From Cruorifilaria tuberocauda (Eukaryota; Nematoda; Chromadorea; Rhabditida; Onchocercidae), in contig JABVXU010000054.1 in assembly GCA_013365365.1 (NCBI GenBank), positions 1-64,000 of the forward strand: a stretch of 64,000 bases of DNA, in the 5' to 3' direction. The notes under the pieces are model-generated. The model searched no databases and was not told the DNA's origin. It was given only the letters and a program-made list of their open reading frames with translations. This document shows positions 30,905 through 43,719 of this stretch, piece by piece. The position numbers and the translations under genes are program-made. Position 1 is the first letter of the stretch. Each line of letters begins with the position of its first letter.

Positions 30905-32181
30905 ATGGCAGAAAAAGTACTTATAGCAGTTGGAATGGCGACTAGTGCATTTATCATGAGTATATCAGTGATCGCCGTAGTTTTCCTTTTCAGTGATATC
31001 AATGATCTGCATAGTGGAATCATTATTGAAATTAATGATTTTAAGGTGGTTTTCAGTTTATGATTTTATCATCTAAGATTGGTGTTCATTTTTTCACGGC
31101 ATATAATTATGATTGTGATATCAGAAGCCAACTATGATCCTCCTCAATTAGGATCAATCTTCAATTTCAACTCACTTCATCCAGTTGATCGATTGATTTA
31201 TCATACTCAAGTAATCGTTACATTTTCTACAACAGGAAATGGCAGATGATACATGGAGTAAAATTTTATCTGTTCGGTTAAAGGAGTCTCGGAAAGAGAG
31301 TGAAAACTACCGCGGATTTGAGAGCCTTATTTTGCGAGCTAAACGACAGTATCCATCACATTGCCGTTAGTTTATCTTGAAAAATGAATGTCAAAAAAAA
31401 TTAACGAGAAACAGATATGATAATTGTATTCTATAAGTAATGAAAAGTAAATGTATCAGAATTCCGAGTGAAACTAGATAAAATATATCCTAGAATTTCA
31501 GAATGCAGCGCATCAGCTGATCGATGTCCAAAAGGTCCCTCTGGTCCTAGAGGAGATCCAGGATTGAAAGGTCTTGATGGACCGAATGGTGATGATGGAC
31601 ATCCAGGTGTAAATGGTGTTGCACTTTTAGCCACCTTCTATATTCCCGGTGGTTGCATCAATTGTCCAGCAGGACGGCCAGGACCTCCTGGGATGCCTGG
31701 TCTTCCGGGTGTTATTGGTATACCAGGTGATTGCGCACGAAGAGGACCAAATGGCAAACCTGGATCACCTGGAAAAGCCGGACCACTAGGGGCGCCAGGT
31801 GAACAAGGACCAGACGGTCCTCCTGGTAAGCCTGGTAGATCTGGAAAAGATGGCAAACGAGGAATTGGGTCACCTGGACCAAAAGGTCGTACAGGACCAC
31901 AGGGTCCAACTGGTGAATCTGGAAGAAATGGTGCAAAGGGAGATGATGGAGTACTTGGTGAACAAGGACAACAAGGTGCAGCTGGGAAAGATGGGAGAGC
32001 TGGCAAAGATGGCAAAGACGGAATGGTATACCACTTTAAGAAAACAAGAAAATTGTTTTTGTAAATGTTGTCAAATAATAGAAAATAGCCAAGTGTAGCT
32101 AGTAAGTCATTTCAGCCAGGCAGTCCAGGTATGCCAGGACCAGACGCTCATTACTGTCCATGTCCACAACGTGGAAACTAG
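30905..32181 (+). CDS. Cuticle collagen (intact, 286 aa), paralog 2
   Basis: Exons 30905-31045, 31236-31365, 31502-32025 and 32116-32181; the first has 47 codons, exactly as in paralog 1, and all intron phases match. N-terminal anchor [18 protein letters not shown], then [11 protein letters not shown]. Processing site RAKRQ, then [14 protein letters not shown] opening the Gly-X-Y domain. A non-helical break ends GGCINCPAG, matching the CINCP of paralog 1. The C terminus [14 protein letters not shown] is shorter than in paralog 1 because it lacks the Lys/Ala extension. The two genes are a same-strand pair about 6 kb apart and surely arose by duplication. The role is a structural cuticle component; stage and layer cannot be told from sequence. 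Confidence 0.94.
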
Positions 32182-35100
32182 CACATCGTAAGACATAGAA
32201 AAATGGAATTGTTGACGCTATCACTCTTATCAGTGTCCCTGTGATGCTGCCACATGCTTTGATATGATGATGAAGATGATGTCGACGTGACCGCTGATAA
32301 TGATAATCTTCCTGATATTTTAATAATGCTTTTGCTTTAGAGGAACTGCTGGACTATATAAGAATAAATTTTCTCGCATTCCTTATTGAAATTTTTTCAT
32401 ATAAGTATCCAGTAGCTCAGTCTTCAGATTTAAGACAATTATGATTCCTTTCAGAATGCATTTTATGTGTGTCTGAAAAATGAATTTAATGCATATCGGT
32501 GATGAATTGAAAAGATATCAACTATTGTTTCTGCAAGCAGTTGGTGTATTTTTCACATAACTTGTGATCAGCAATTTCAGTTCGCAAGGAAAAAAGGAGG
32601 GAAATTAATCAGGAAAGTCAGCGCTTTTTTCTGCTCAAATAGCACTCTTTGAGAACTATCAGAGACATTGAAATGTGGCCTTGTAGCAACCAAAAATAGA
32701 GTTAAAAAAGTTATTGATGAAAAATTCAAGAAGAAAATGAGGAACTAATTAGTATAAACCTATCAATAGCTCATTGATAATTTAAACAATTCTATCTGTT
32801 GCCATAAGTTTCTTAGTAAGAAGAACTAGAATCAATCGTGTTAGTCTATCCAGAGAAATTCTGTGCATAATTCTTGATCTCATGTTTCTGTAATCGTGAC
32901 CGACCATCTAGGCAACTTACTTCGATTATATTGAATATGTATTGGAAATTTGAGTTTTAGATTTGAATATTAAGGAAAACAATTACCGTTTTGCTGTCAC
33001 CTGTGCTTTTTGTTGCTTTTCTGTTTTGGTGAACACAAGTTAATTATGCTTCAAAAGTACTGTAAATTTAATGAAGAATAGTTATCGGATAGAATCGTTT
33101 TCAATTCCATATAGAAAAAGCTGCAATTAGAGAGAAAGAAGCATCCTTTCAACCGGACTGTTAATCTTTCTAAATTGATATCCTTTTCACGATCCTAAAA
33201 TCGAAATGACTAAAGTGGAAAGTTATTCATTTTAATCAAATATTTTCTCTTTTCTTCAAATAATCAGTTCTAACTTATTATTTCATACCAGTATTATTTC
33301 AAAATTTGTTACTATAGACTATAATAAGAATCACATAACAAAAGTGTTTCAGGAGTTAGATGGGTGAAATACAGATAGTTGTCTCATGACCATCGTGACT
33401 ATACGAATCCTTCCGAGTTTTTTGACAGACCGTATCTTCGCCATCGTGGAATAAATCTAGAATTCAAGGATTTTCAAAGTTAAATACTGATAGAAATCGT
33501 AGTCATGCATTTTGCAGGTTTTTAGGACTTTAAAATAGTTTAAAAGACAGGAAAATAAATTGTCATTGTTGCTATGTCATTAGAACTTTCTTAGCAAGAT
33601 TCAAAAAAGAGGAAAAGAAGCATAAATTGGAAGAAAGAATTCTGATATAAAATGATCCATATCCATCGATAACAATAAATCTATCATCGTAACATTTTAC
33701 TGGTTTGCAACCAGTTTTCAATTTTCCGATTAGTTTGAAGTAAATTTTTTAAACTATTATTTCTCTTATTATCTGATTGCTAAAACACTTTGCTTATCAA
33801 TGTCAGTCTTATTAAAAGTTGGCACTTGATTGCGGTAATTTTGTACTCATATTGGAAAATGGCTGGATTGATCACAATCTATTCGTGAAAGCTTCCAATG
33901 AGAAAATCGATCATAACATGCACTTTTTCCCTTTCTTTAATTAGAACAATTAATCGAACAGTGGCAACTTTCGATTTTCATTTAACGTATCGCTTAAGTT
34001 TTTAAAAAAAAAATGCGATGTATAAAAAATTTTGAGAAATGATGCCTTCACTAATATTGCTACCATTAATACAAACACCACAACTCACTATTCCTCCTAC
34101 TACACACCTGTTATTGTTTGTTTTCTTCTTTTTAGAATAATATCAGGTGGATGGCTGAGTCTTCTCATAAAGCAATATTCTTTGAATGAAATAACTTTAT
34201 TTCATCAGTTCAGGAAAAAAAGCCATAGTCGAATATATTATAATTTGATGCACTCTCTCGTTCATGACATTTTAAACAATCACATAACACCCCCTGGATA
34301 TTTATCTGTTCTTGTCTACTCGATATTGAGAGAAGGATTTTCGAAATTGTATCTAAACTGTATTTAGAAATAAATCTCATCTGTAACAATTAATATCGAA
34401 GGTTATAACAGTTCCAGCTGTTTCAATTTCTTTCCATAAACATTTCATTTTTTAATGTTATTTTTGGGTGATGAAAATTCATGGCTGAATAAGAAACTAA
34501 ATGCATATGGAAGACCTCATATCAAAATTTTTGTACGTCTGACAAAAGTTAGAAATGTTTCTGTGAATATGATAATTCTATGATTATTCGACTAGTCTCT
34601 TACTATTAAAATCAAGAAAACCTGTAATAAGAAAAACTTAATTAGTGAGCATACTAGATCGCACCAACTATTCTAATGAATTAATTAAGAAAATCTATAA
34701 AGAATAGAAATTTTCGTTGTGACAGAAATATTCAAAAATCGAAAATCAGAATGCTCACTGTAATGCTTCAAAAATAAATCAGATTTGATTGAAAAATTAA
34801 ACTATTAGTTTCATATTTGAAGAGAAATAAAAAGAATCGCGAGATTGTTTCAGTTTAAACCATCTATTTCTCTCTAATTCTTTATATTTTTTCGCCTTAT
34901 TGTACTGACGTAATTTATGAATTACTGAATTTACTGCAAACAGATCCGTAAGCTAAATGGAGTAATAACAATGCTTAGTTGATGTAATAAGTTCCTTACG
35001 AAATAACGTACGTTGGAAAATGATGACGCTAAACTGATTATGTAGCAAAAATAGTCAAGAAATGAAGAAGCGCAAAACATTGAAAATTATTCACTTTCAT

Positions 35101-37820
35101 ATAGAAATGAATGTAAGTGGACAAGATTAATTTAAGGCTAGTAATTTAGAAATTTTTTTGGCTGATCAAAAAAGTAAAGTAACAAATAATTGGATGTATG
35201 AATAATAATTTCAAGGCAATTCAAAAGTAAAATGTGGTGATAATTTGAAATGATAAGTTTTTTCTATAAATGAAACTACCGATAAAAATCAAAACTACAG
35301 TTGAGCAATCGCATTCTTATCTCGTATAAAAAATGTTTTCAGACAAATGTATCAATGCTCTCCACTTAAAAGTACCGATAAACATCCATCAGTCTAGGAA
35401 TCAAACTTTCTCATCAAATTTCAATTTGTCTTCCGGTAGTATTCATCAACATTAAAACATGACAAAATTTCTTGCTTTTATTTTCTAAATTAATAAGACG
35501 AACAAAGTATAAGAGCTATAGAACGATGGAATATAAGTTTATCACATCGGAGGTTAACACTCGATTTTCTGTAGTATATTCAATTACATTCATAAATTTA
35601 ATTGATGAGGTGATAGATGTGCTCCAATTGTGCATGCAACTGTAAAATTGGATTTTTTACGTAACTTTATTAACAACATTTCATACTTGATGGATTTGAG
35701 AGAGCAAACATACAAAAAGTCAATGTCTTTCTCATCTTAAATTAATGAGTATTAAATTAATGAAAATTAATGAGTATTTAAAGATAATGTTCCATACTCT
35801 GCAGATGCAATTAAGTCTTTAGTGAAGGAAATCATCCGAAATTCCAAAAAAATTCATTAGTAATACGTATGAATCCTGAATGAATCCGGCTATTATTGTT
35901 AGCATAATTCATGATAGTATGAATGAAAACCGTTTTTAAGAGACCGAAATTTCATTTTTCTAAGTAAAAAAACTAAACAAATAATGTGAGTTCATAAGTG
36001 CAGCCAAAGAGTAGAAAAAATGAGCAAAACATATGATGAAGTAAAACAAGATATAGTAGAAGTCGAATGAAAAAATCTATTTAAATTTACGAAAATGAAG
36101 GAGGTAAGGATGAGAGAAAAAATGAATCACTTATGGAAAAGTTTGAAAATGACAAACATTAGAAAATGAGTATCAAAATTTACAATGAAAAAACAAAAGA
36201 AGTTCATAATGCCAAGTAATGCATGTAGCAAATGTGTGATTTATTTGTACTCATGCGGCTAAAAGAAAAATTCCAACGTTTTGGGTTTACGTTCAATAAA
36301 AAGTATCCATGAAATTTTACGCCGATCTATACGTGGATTTCAGATTTAAATGATGCAGGACAAACCTAATATAGTAAGGCAGTTTCACAAATATAGCACA
36401 TTCAAGCAAATATAACCAAAATGAATCTAAAAAAGAAAGCATATTAAGCATAATATGAGAGTGACAAAATGGAAATGAAAAAAAAATAAATGTAAATAAA
36501 TGGGTAATAAGTTTAAATTTAAAATTTTACATTCTTAAAATCAAGAATTTTCCTGAGAGAAAATCAGATGCTGCTTACCTTCAAAAATTTGGTTGCTGAT
36601 GTACTTTTTAAATTTCTATCATGACCATGAATCCTGAAAATAAAGTGTTTAAGAAATAGATATTTAGGAATAAATTTACTGCAAATGCGTCAATATACTT
36701 CAAATAAATCCAGCGGATCATTACGAAATTACTATTAGTAAATTGAAAGAAAATTGCCGATATCAACTGTTTAATAACCAGATTAAAGAAATGAAGTTGG
36801 TAGTACAAACCGTTGATACTGGGAAGTGCAAAAGGAATGAAGCAGAAACATAATAAAAGAAGTCAAAATATGAATAAATATCAAAATCACAATATGCATT
36901 TATGAAATATTTTATATAAAATAAGCTGTCCTATTTTTTATGATAAATAAGCAGCAGACCTATATTTCACGGTTAAGTAAAAACAACAATTCCCCGAATG
37001 AAACATGATCGAAAAAGATTCGCATAAATTTCGAGAAAGCCATAAACATAGATAAACACTGCCGACAAGAACTAGATGCTCAAAGGCTCCATGGAGTGGA
37101 GGAGTGCTGATCGGCTTAACAAAGAAGGCTATGAAACGACTCTGGCAGAAAATTATGAGAAAAAGATTGATCACGCTAACAGTAAAAATAGAAACTACAT
37201 TGAATAACTGGTCACTAATAAACATAAACTTTGAGATTACGTATTTTACGCATACTGATTTCATTTCGTCCAATGTTCTTTCGATGAATTAAGCCACAAT
37301 TCGCAAGGTCTTTATATCGGTCACCCGCTGATTTTACATTTCTTTGGTGTAATATTTTATTGCGTGTGTTAGTGAGAGCTGGAATTCTAATTGGCCCACA
37401 TGAAATTCTGAAATGTTTTTAAAATCCAGGAATCACTGCACATTCAAATAGCCAACAAAAAATTAGTTGTTACCTTTAATGTTGAAAATTAATTGAAAAT
37501 TTAATATTAGTTTTACAGTTAGTAAATGAAGTGGATCAGACAGCTTTAGATGATTAGATAGCTTGTTCGCGATAAATGGTTAGCTTCATCAATAAATAAT
37601 AAATAGAACTATATGATCAATAACTCCGCCGCTCCATTGAAGAATTAGTGACAAACGAATTGATAGCTTTTAGAATCCACACTTTCGGGAAGCAGAAAAC
37701 AGACAAAATGACATGACTGTACAAGTATATGAAAGAAAGAAGTAAAAAAACAAATAAGGAAAACGAACACAATAAATTTATTGATGAAAATTACTTACCG
37801 ATTGAACATTTTATAAATAT
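32182..37820. other. Intergenic between collagen 2 and MIPEP
   Basis: About 5.6 kb of AT-rich sequence. Purine-rich stretches at about 36000-36490 and 36950-37230 look faintly protein-like on the plus strand, but in-frame stops occur about as often as chance predicts at this base composition, so I do not call a gene or pseudogene. There is no RNA gene or clear repeat. Confidence 0.45.
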
Positions 37821-40800
37821 TTATACAATAACAGCTGAACGCTGGCAAGTCTGATCAGCTTCCTCTTTTAGTGCTGCTGCTAAATTTTGCACTGTTGGCC
37901 AGTATCCTAGAGCCGAATTTAACAGATCGGCCGAGGGTAACGAGCCGCCTTTCGATAGCACCTATAAAACTTAATAATGAAATTCCATTAATTAAATTTG
38001 TATAGATAACATGTAACTTTAATCAATTTATCTGATATTACAAACCCCATTATTTTTTCAAAGAGAATAAAGTTGCCGGAATTTAAACCACAAATTAGCA
38101 AATTTTAAAATGTTTAACATCATAATTCCAAATTATACATCAAAACACAGTTCCTGATGATTTGCTCAAACTGCGATAAATGTAGAATTTTGTAGGGTGA
38201 ATGCAAGAATTTGTCAAACAACATTAACCTTTGCCCAGGCAAGCCCGTTCTCCTTGGAAAACGGGTAATCACGAAATTTGGTATTCCAAATTAACGAAGC
38301 TGTAGCTCTTGCTACTAGATAGGAATAGTACTTTGCACCATAAGGTACCAGATGAGTAAACCTGAAAAGAGCAATTATAAAGTTTTTCTCACTTCCATTT
38401 TAATCTTAAAAATTTTATTTTAAAGGGGGAATTTAAGAAATGATTTACCGATGATGCCATGCCGAATTTGTCGCTTTCTTGACATTTGGGAAAACCACCA
38501 ACCAAATTGATGCATATAAATCAGCTGTTGAAACTCGGCCATTCATTATACCTTCAGCATTACCACCGTGGGCTTCAAGGTCAAAAAGACTGTAAACAGC
38601 CTGAAACAATGAACATGGAGAAACATATTGCAGAACAATGACTTAAATTAACTACAATTTCAAGTGTTCAGTCCTGCAAAATTTAGAAATGAAAGGGACC
38701 TGTTGTAACATTTCCAAAGATGTGAAAGCAAATCGTGACGTTATGAGAGAAGCAGCATCTTCGACACTTATTGAACGACCATGATTATCTTTTGCTATTT
38801 CGCGCAAAACGTCAATGTTATTGAAGAAATATTCCATCAGATTGGATGGGACTTCCGCCATATCAGTTGAACAACGAGTTCCTGAATGATTTTTGTTGAC
38901 TTAAAATGTGAAAATGAACATCAAAATGTTGAGCGAGTTTGGAATCTATGTATAATAAAGCAACTTTTGCATGTTTCATTAAAATACTTTATTGTAAATG
39001 AAAAAAAAAACGAAATCACCAGCAACATGTTGATACCGAGTGCGAGCAAGCATTGAATGCATTGCATGACCCATTTCGTGGAAAAAATTTTCAGCTTGAT
39101 GAGGACTCAAAAAAATATTTTCAGTACTTTCCAATCCTTTCGTTAATGATAATGATAAAACAACGATCGGTGTTTGGTACGAACCATCATCTAACTGAAT
39201 GATACATATTTTGATTAAAACAACAGTTAAACTTTGAAGGAGCTAGTGCATGCTCGACACGACTGTCTAATGGCTTTTTAAAACAGGTTCATCATCCCAA
39301 CAAACTCCCGACTAATTTCTCGCCGTAGTTAACAGTCAAAAATATTCGACAGCATACTTTTAATCTTTCATGCATTATAAAAAATTCTTTTCTGAACTAC
39401 ATTAGCATAAAGAAAACTTTGACATTTAATTAATTAGAAAAATAGAACCTGCTTGGAGCAACGAACAGTGAAATGACAATCGCCTGCTGTTTTTGTCTGT
39501 CGTTCTTGAATATCAATGTAAATTGTTCCCAAAAACAGGCTGCTGTCTTGAAAAACATCCTGTAATAACAAAAAATATAATCTAAAACTCTTATTATTTT
39601 GCAAACATGTTAAACAAGAGAGTAAACAGGTTCCGTTTCGTAAATTTTTTATTTTTTGAATTTGTGAAATCAAAAAATACAAGCACGAGCAACGATAAAA
39701 AACTAACAATTTTAATAACATTTCCTGGCCAAATTTCTCCAGCAACAGGGGTGAGAACCGAAAAAGAGACATTGTACAGTCGCTTTGTAATTAATTCGAA
39801 TCCTTTTAGGAGATTGCTAAATGAGAAATATCTGAAATTCCAAATAATAGTAATTGAAAAATAACTTGAAATACTATTAGATCTCAGTTCCACATAGTTT
39901 CGATAGATTACTTATATATACTCGTTTATATCAATATGTCTTATGAATCTTATGAATCACTTATGAATCAGTTTAAGATAACTGTTTCTTTTATTTATAT
40001 AATTCATTCCATTACGACCAAAAGCAGATAAAACACAAAATGTATTCCAAATAACAGATTCAACATTACCTGGAAAGATGCTGTAACTGGCCAAAAGCGT
40101 TCTCACGATACAACATACAAAGATATGTTAGGTCAGATTCGCATAGATGCTCTCGTTTAGATTCAACCTGAGCTAAAACATCAGCCAATACAGCTAACTC
40201 TTGTTCGGCTGATGGTTGACATAACTGCAACACAAACAGAACAATGTTAACATTATATGATTTAAAAAATTAATAAATATAACAAGTATTTTAGAAAATA
40301 TGATAAAAATGACACTTAAAAATAAAACAAGTCAATGTTAATACTTTAACAACTATTGAGAAAAATATTTGAAGTAAAATTGGTCCTGAACTGTTCTTTA
40401 CCATTCAACAATTTCTTTTTATCAATGATCAATTTTCGATTTTGGATATCAGCAATTTTTAGTAGCGTCTTTTAGCAGCGACTAATAAAGTAGACTTACT
40501 CTAATGACTTCAATCAAGAAGTCATGAGCGTTTTCATATGAGCCGAGCAATGAAGTTTGTTGAGCACGATGAGCATAAGATTGGTAACCAGTAAGTCGAG
40601 CCAACAAATGTCGACAAGTAATCAGATGGCGTAAGCGCTTCTCCTACAAGATTACCAGTGACTTTATTCTCATTTACGGGAATGCAAACTACGCAAAAAC
40701 TTCTTCAATGCATAAATGAAATCAAATTTGATAGCTTTATGAAGTCATGATAACAATCGATTACTAGGAATTTAATCTACGGGTTAACTAGGGTTAAAAG

Positions 40801-42995
40801 GTTCAAAATATGATACTTGGATTTCAGTTAGATAGATCAGAATGATGTAAAGCATGCAGTTAATGACATTGTCAGGGGATGTGCTATACTGAAACTAACT
40901 CTAACGATGAATCAACTAAAAAAAATGCAGCGAGAAAATTACCCTACTTGCTCTTCACTGTATGAGTAATAAGTAGCATAAGACCATTGTCTGATGGTGC
41001 GGTTAACTGCGAGTGCATTCGGACTATAGAGATGTCGTTTTACTCTATACATTTTACTATAAAACGGTGCAACTGTAACGGGTAGCTCAGCACCATGCGT
41101 AAATTGTGAACCAACCATGAATATCTCCTTGCTAAGCCTTACATATTCACATTTCTAAATTAGAATATATTAATTCATTATAATATATACAGCATAGCAG
41201 TCTATCATTTAATAAACAAAATTGTTTAGAGAGTGATATTTCAGTGTACATTTTCTTATTCCCTACAACAAGTTCAACGGCATTCAGATAACTATTATAT
41301 TCATAATGATAAGATTGAAAACTCGGAAAAAATGGAAAAAACTTTACCATATAAAAAAAGTTCGGAGAAATATAACCGATTGATTTTAAAATCAAAATTA
41401 AAATTAAAAAAAATTTGATATCTTTGGATCCTTACCTGAGTTTCAGCTAAAGCGATACCAGCCTGCTCAAAATCATCGAGGAATAAAGAAGCTGTGCGTT
41501 TATCAACATCGGTTAAAGAACTACTTTCTGTTTCTATCGAATCTTTCAGTGCTTTGTACAAATCAGATCTAGTATTTAAACTGAAACAATCAAATTGAAA
41601 TCATAGCAATTCAAAGTAAAATAAATGAAGAAAACAGATGAAAAAGGAACAAAGTTATTTGCAGTAATTTAAGTAGTACCTTTCCACAAGTTCCGTAAAA
41701 TCCTTCATGCTTTCTTGCGCTGCTGCACTAAATTCTTCAACAGAATGCATGTTCCGCACGCATTCAGCCTGAAAATGTGCAAATGAAAGAAATTTATACT
41801 CGAAAATAACATATTATACCGTGGTTATTTCCATTCTTCTTCTGGCAGTGTTGTTAAGAAATAATTTTCTGCTTTTCCAATCTCGTTTTAATAGCATGAA
41901 AAATCTATATGCAAGCAAATATATAGATTCATGAGCATGAATTTTTCATATGAGTAAAAAATATATTCTAACAAAGAAAGCCATTAACTATGAAGAGACC
42001 AGTTATTACAAAAAAATATAATCAATATCTCAATATTCTAACTCCAAAATTCCTGCTTAATTATATTTTTAATACAAAAGATCGATGCTGAGGGTAAACA
42101 ACAACAATCACCAAATCCGCTGCGCTACATATTTCATTTGATAGGTCATCGAAAACTTCAACAACTTTCTTGTTACAGTTCCGATTGACAATCTATAAGA
42201 ATTAATAAAACTAAATTTGGAAATTAATAAAACGTTGCCTTTTTCTATTATAAGCTTTCTAGAAGGTAACTGTTATATTGAAAATTATATTGAAACAATT
42301 GGACAAAAACTATTTCACAACAATAACAGTACCAGTCATCGAATTAATAGAATACTGGTAATTAAGCCATAAGCCAGTGGTTAACTAATAATATCAACAA
42401 GTAACAATAGACAGATTCCTTAATTCCAACTCATAATGATTCAAATAAAATAGGAAACAGGAAATGAACAGTTATAGAATAATAAGAACATAATTCAGAG
42501 ATATTGGGAACTTTTAAACCTAGAAACAAGATTTCAATGACCAAACAAAAATTACCATATCAACCAGTTCGAAAGAGCGTTTCCTGACTTTTTTATTGAG
42601 TAATTTGAATCCAGAAGGATGCTTTAACAATTCTTCACCAAATAGTCCCTTAAGTCAAACGACTTCAGAGTTTTCAGCAAAAAGTTTAAAAGTTTTTTTT
42701 CCAAAAAAACTTTCCCAAATCTCGAAAAATGCTCAATACGGTGTCTGTGAAACATAGCTCACTCCAACTGAAGCTTACTTTCGCTATTCCTTCCTTCCTT
42801 CACTATCCTTATATTGTTTAATACATATTACTTAATAAATAAATAATTTATTCATATCACCAAAAGAATGTAAATGACCATAATATAAAACCAAAATTTT
42901 AAAACCTTTTCCAGAGCACAATCACCCAATTGTAGGTATCGTAGCGAGCTTCGCAGACTAGAAGAGCAGGATCTTAAGACGGCAATCCGTGACAT
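37821..42995 (-). CDS. MIPEP: Mitochondrial intermediate peptidase (M3 metallopeptidase)
   Basis: Fifteen exons, all in phase (673 aa; human 713): 42995-42906, 42648-42556, 42192-42112, 41768-41680, 41580-41436, 41154-40948, 40643-40500, 40224-40070, 39831-39708, 39559-39449, 39194-39020, 38881-38700, 38600-38449, 38361-38229, 37961-37821. The N terminus ([19 protein letters not shown]) is a typical mitochondrial targeting sequence. [14 protein letters not shown] starts the mature homology; DCHFTVRC, the zinc motif [12 protein letters not shown] (HEMGH at 452-456) and the third ligand E481 in [13 protein letters not shown] follow at the M3-family spacing. Near the end, [15 protein letters not shown] is also conserved. 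The enzyme trims an octapeptide from imported matrix proteins after MPP cleavage. The ATG lies 14 bases after TTTCCAG, a candidate spliced-leader site, and the gene follows CSN6 on the same strand. The middle part (exons 8-9) is shorter than in human. Confidence 0.96.
39940..39968. repeat. Three copies of CTTATGAAT in MIPEP intron 8
   Basis: Units at 39940-39948, 39949-39957 and 39960-39968, the last after a two-base spacer. It is a minor tandem repeat between exons 8 and 9. Confidence 0.85.
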
Positions 42996-43719
42996 CACTG
43001 GTTTGTCCCCTGGAAATATAGAAGACATATAACCTGAGAATAAGATTTCAGTTTGATGAAGGAAGAAACTGTTCACCTGGTGCTATAAGAAATATGTAGG
43101 AACTCCTAAACATGTTGACAATTTCATGAAAGAACTAGTCATACACTGATATCAGAAATAATGGTTAAGAGAAATTACTAAAAATCCTTCTCTTGAAAAA
43201 TCCATAAAAGTTAAAACTCGTCGTATTCGACAATGCTTGACAACAAGAAATAAATATGAGACTTTGATAGTATTAATAGTGAAACCACACAGATTCGATT
43301 TCATATGAGATTTAACTGATAAATTAGCAATTTATTAGCAAAGAAGTGATTATAAACTTCACAACAAAAAAGTGTTAAAAAATAACAATATATAGTTATC
43401 AACAATAGAGTACATAGAGTTAAAAGCTAACCGAAGCAGCGCGTCGTAAAACTAGGTTAAGAAAATTGTTGGGAAAGTTTTTTGTACATGAATATACAAA
43501 AAAAAAACTATAGAAGTGCTTACAAACGATTCGAACAAAAAAGTCCCACTTTATTTTTCAAAACTAAAAAGTGGAGAAAACAGCCTATAGCGATTTCACC
43601 ATAAACCTATAAAATTTCAATGCTACATTATTACTCCAAGTAAAAAAATTCTCAAATTTACAGAGAATTACCACATCCTTAATAAAAATGATTTTGCTTT
43701 AAGGTCTCAAAATACTAAA

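Noticed and set aside
36000..37240. Plus-strand stretch with protein-like, coiled-coil-looking segments broken by stops, most of them TAA/TAG (which could be former Gln codons)
   Set aside because: Eight stops in about 126 codons of the best frame is close to the chance rate at this AT content, and several frame changes are needed. I could not tie it to a family, so a pseudogene or code-reassignment claim is unsupported.
36938..37273. 111-codon minus-strand frame
   Set aside because: Hydrophobic, low-complexity reading of AT-rich DNA with no family motif and no splice or neighbour support.
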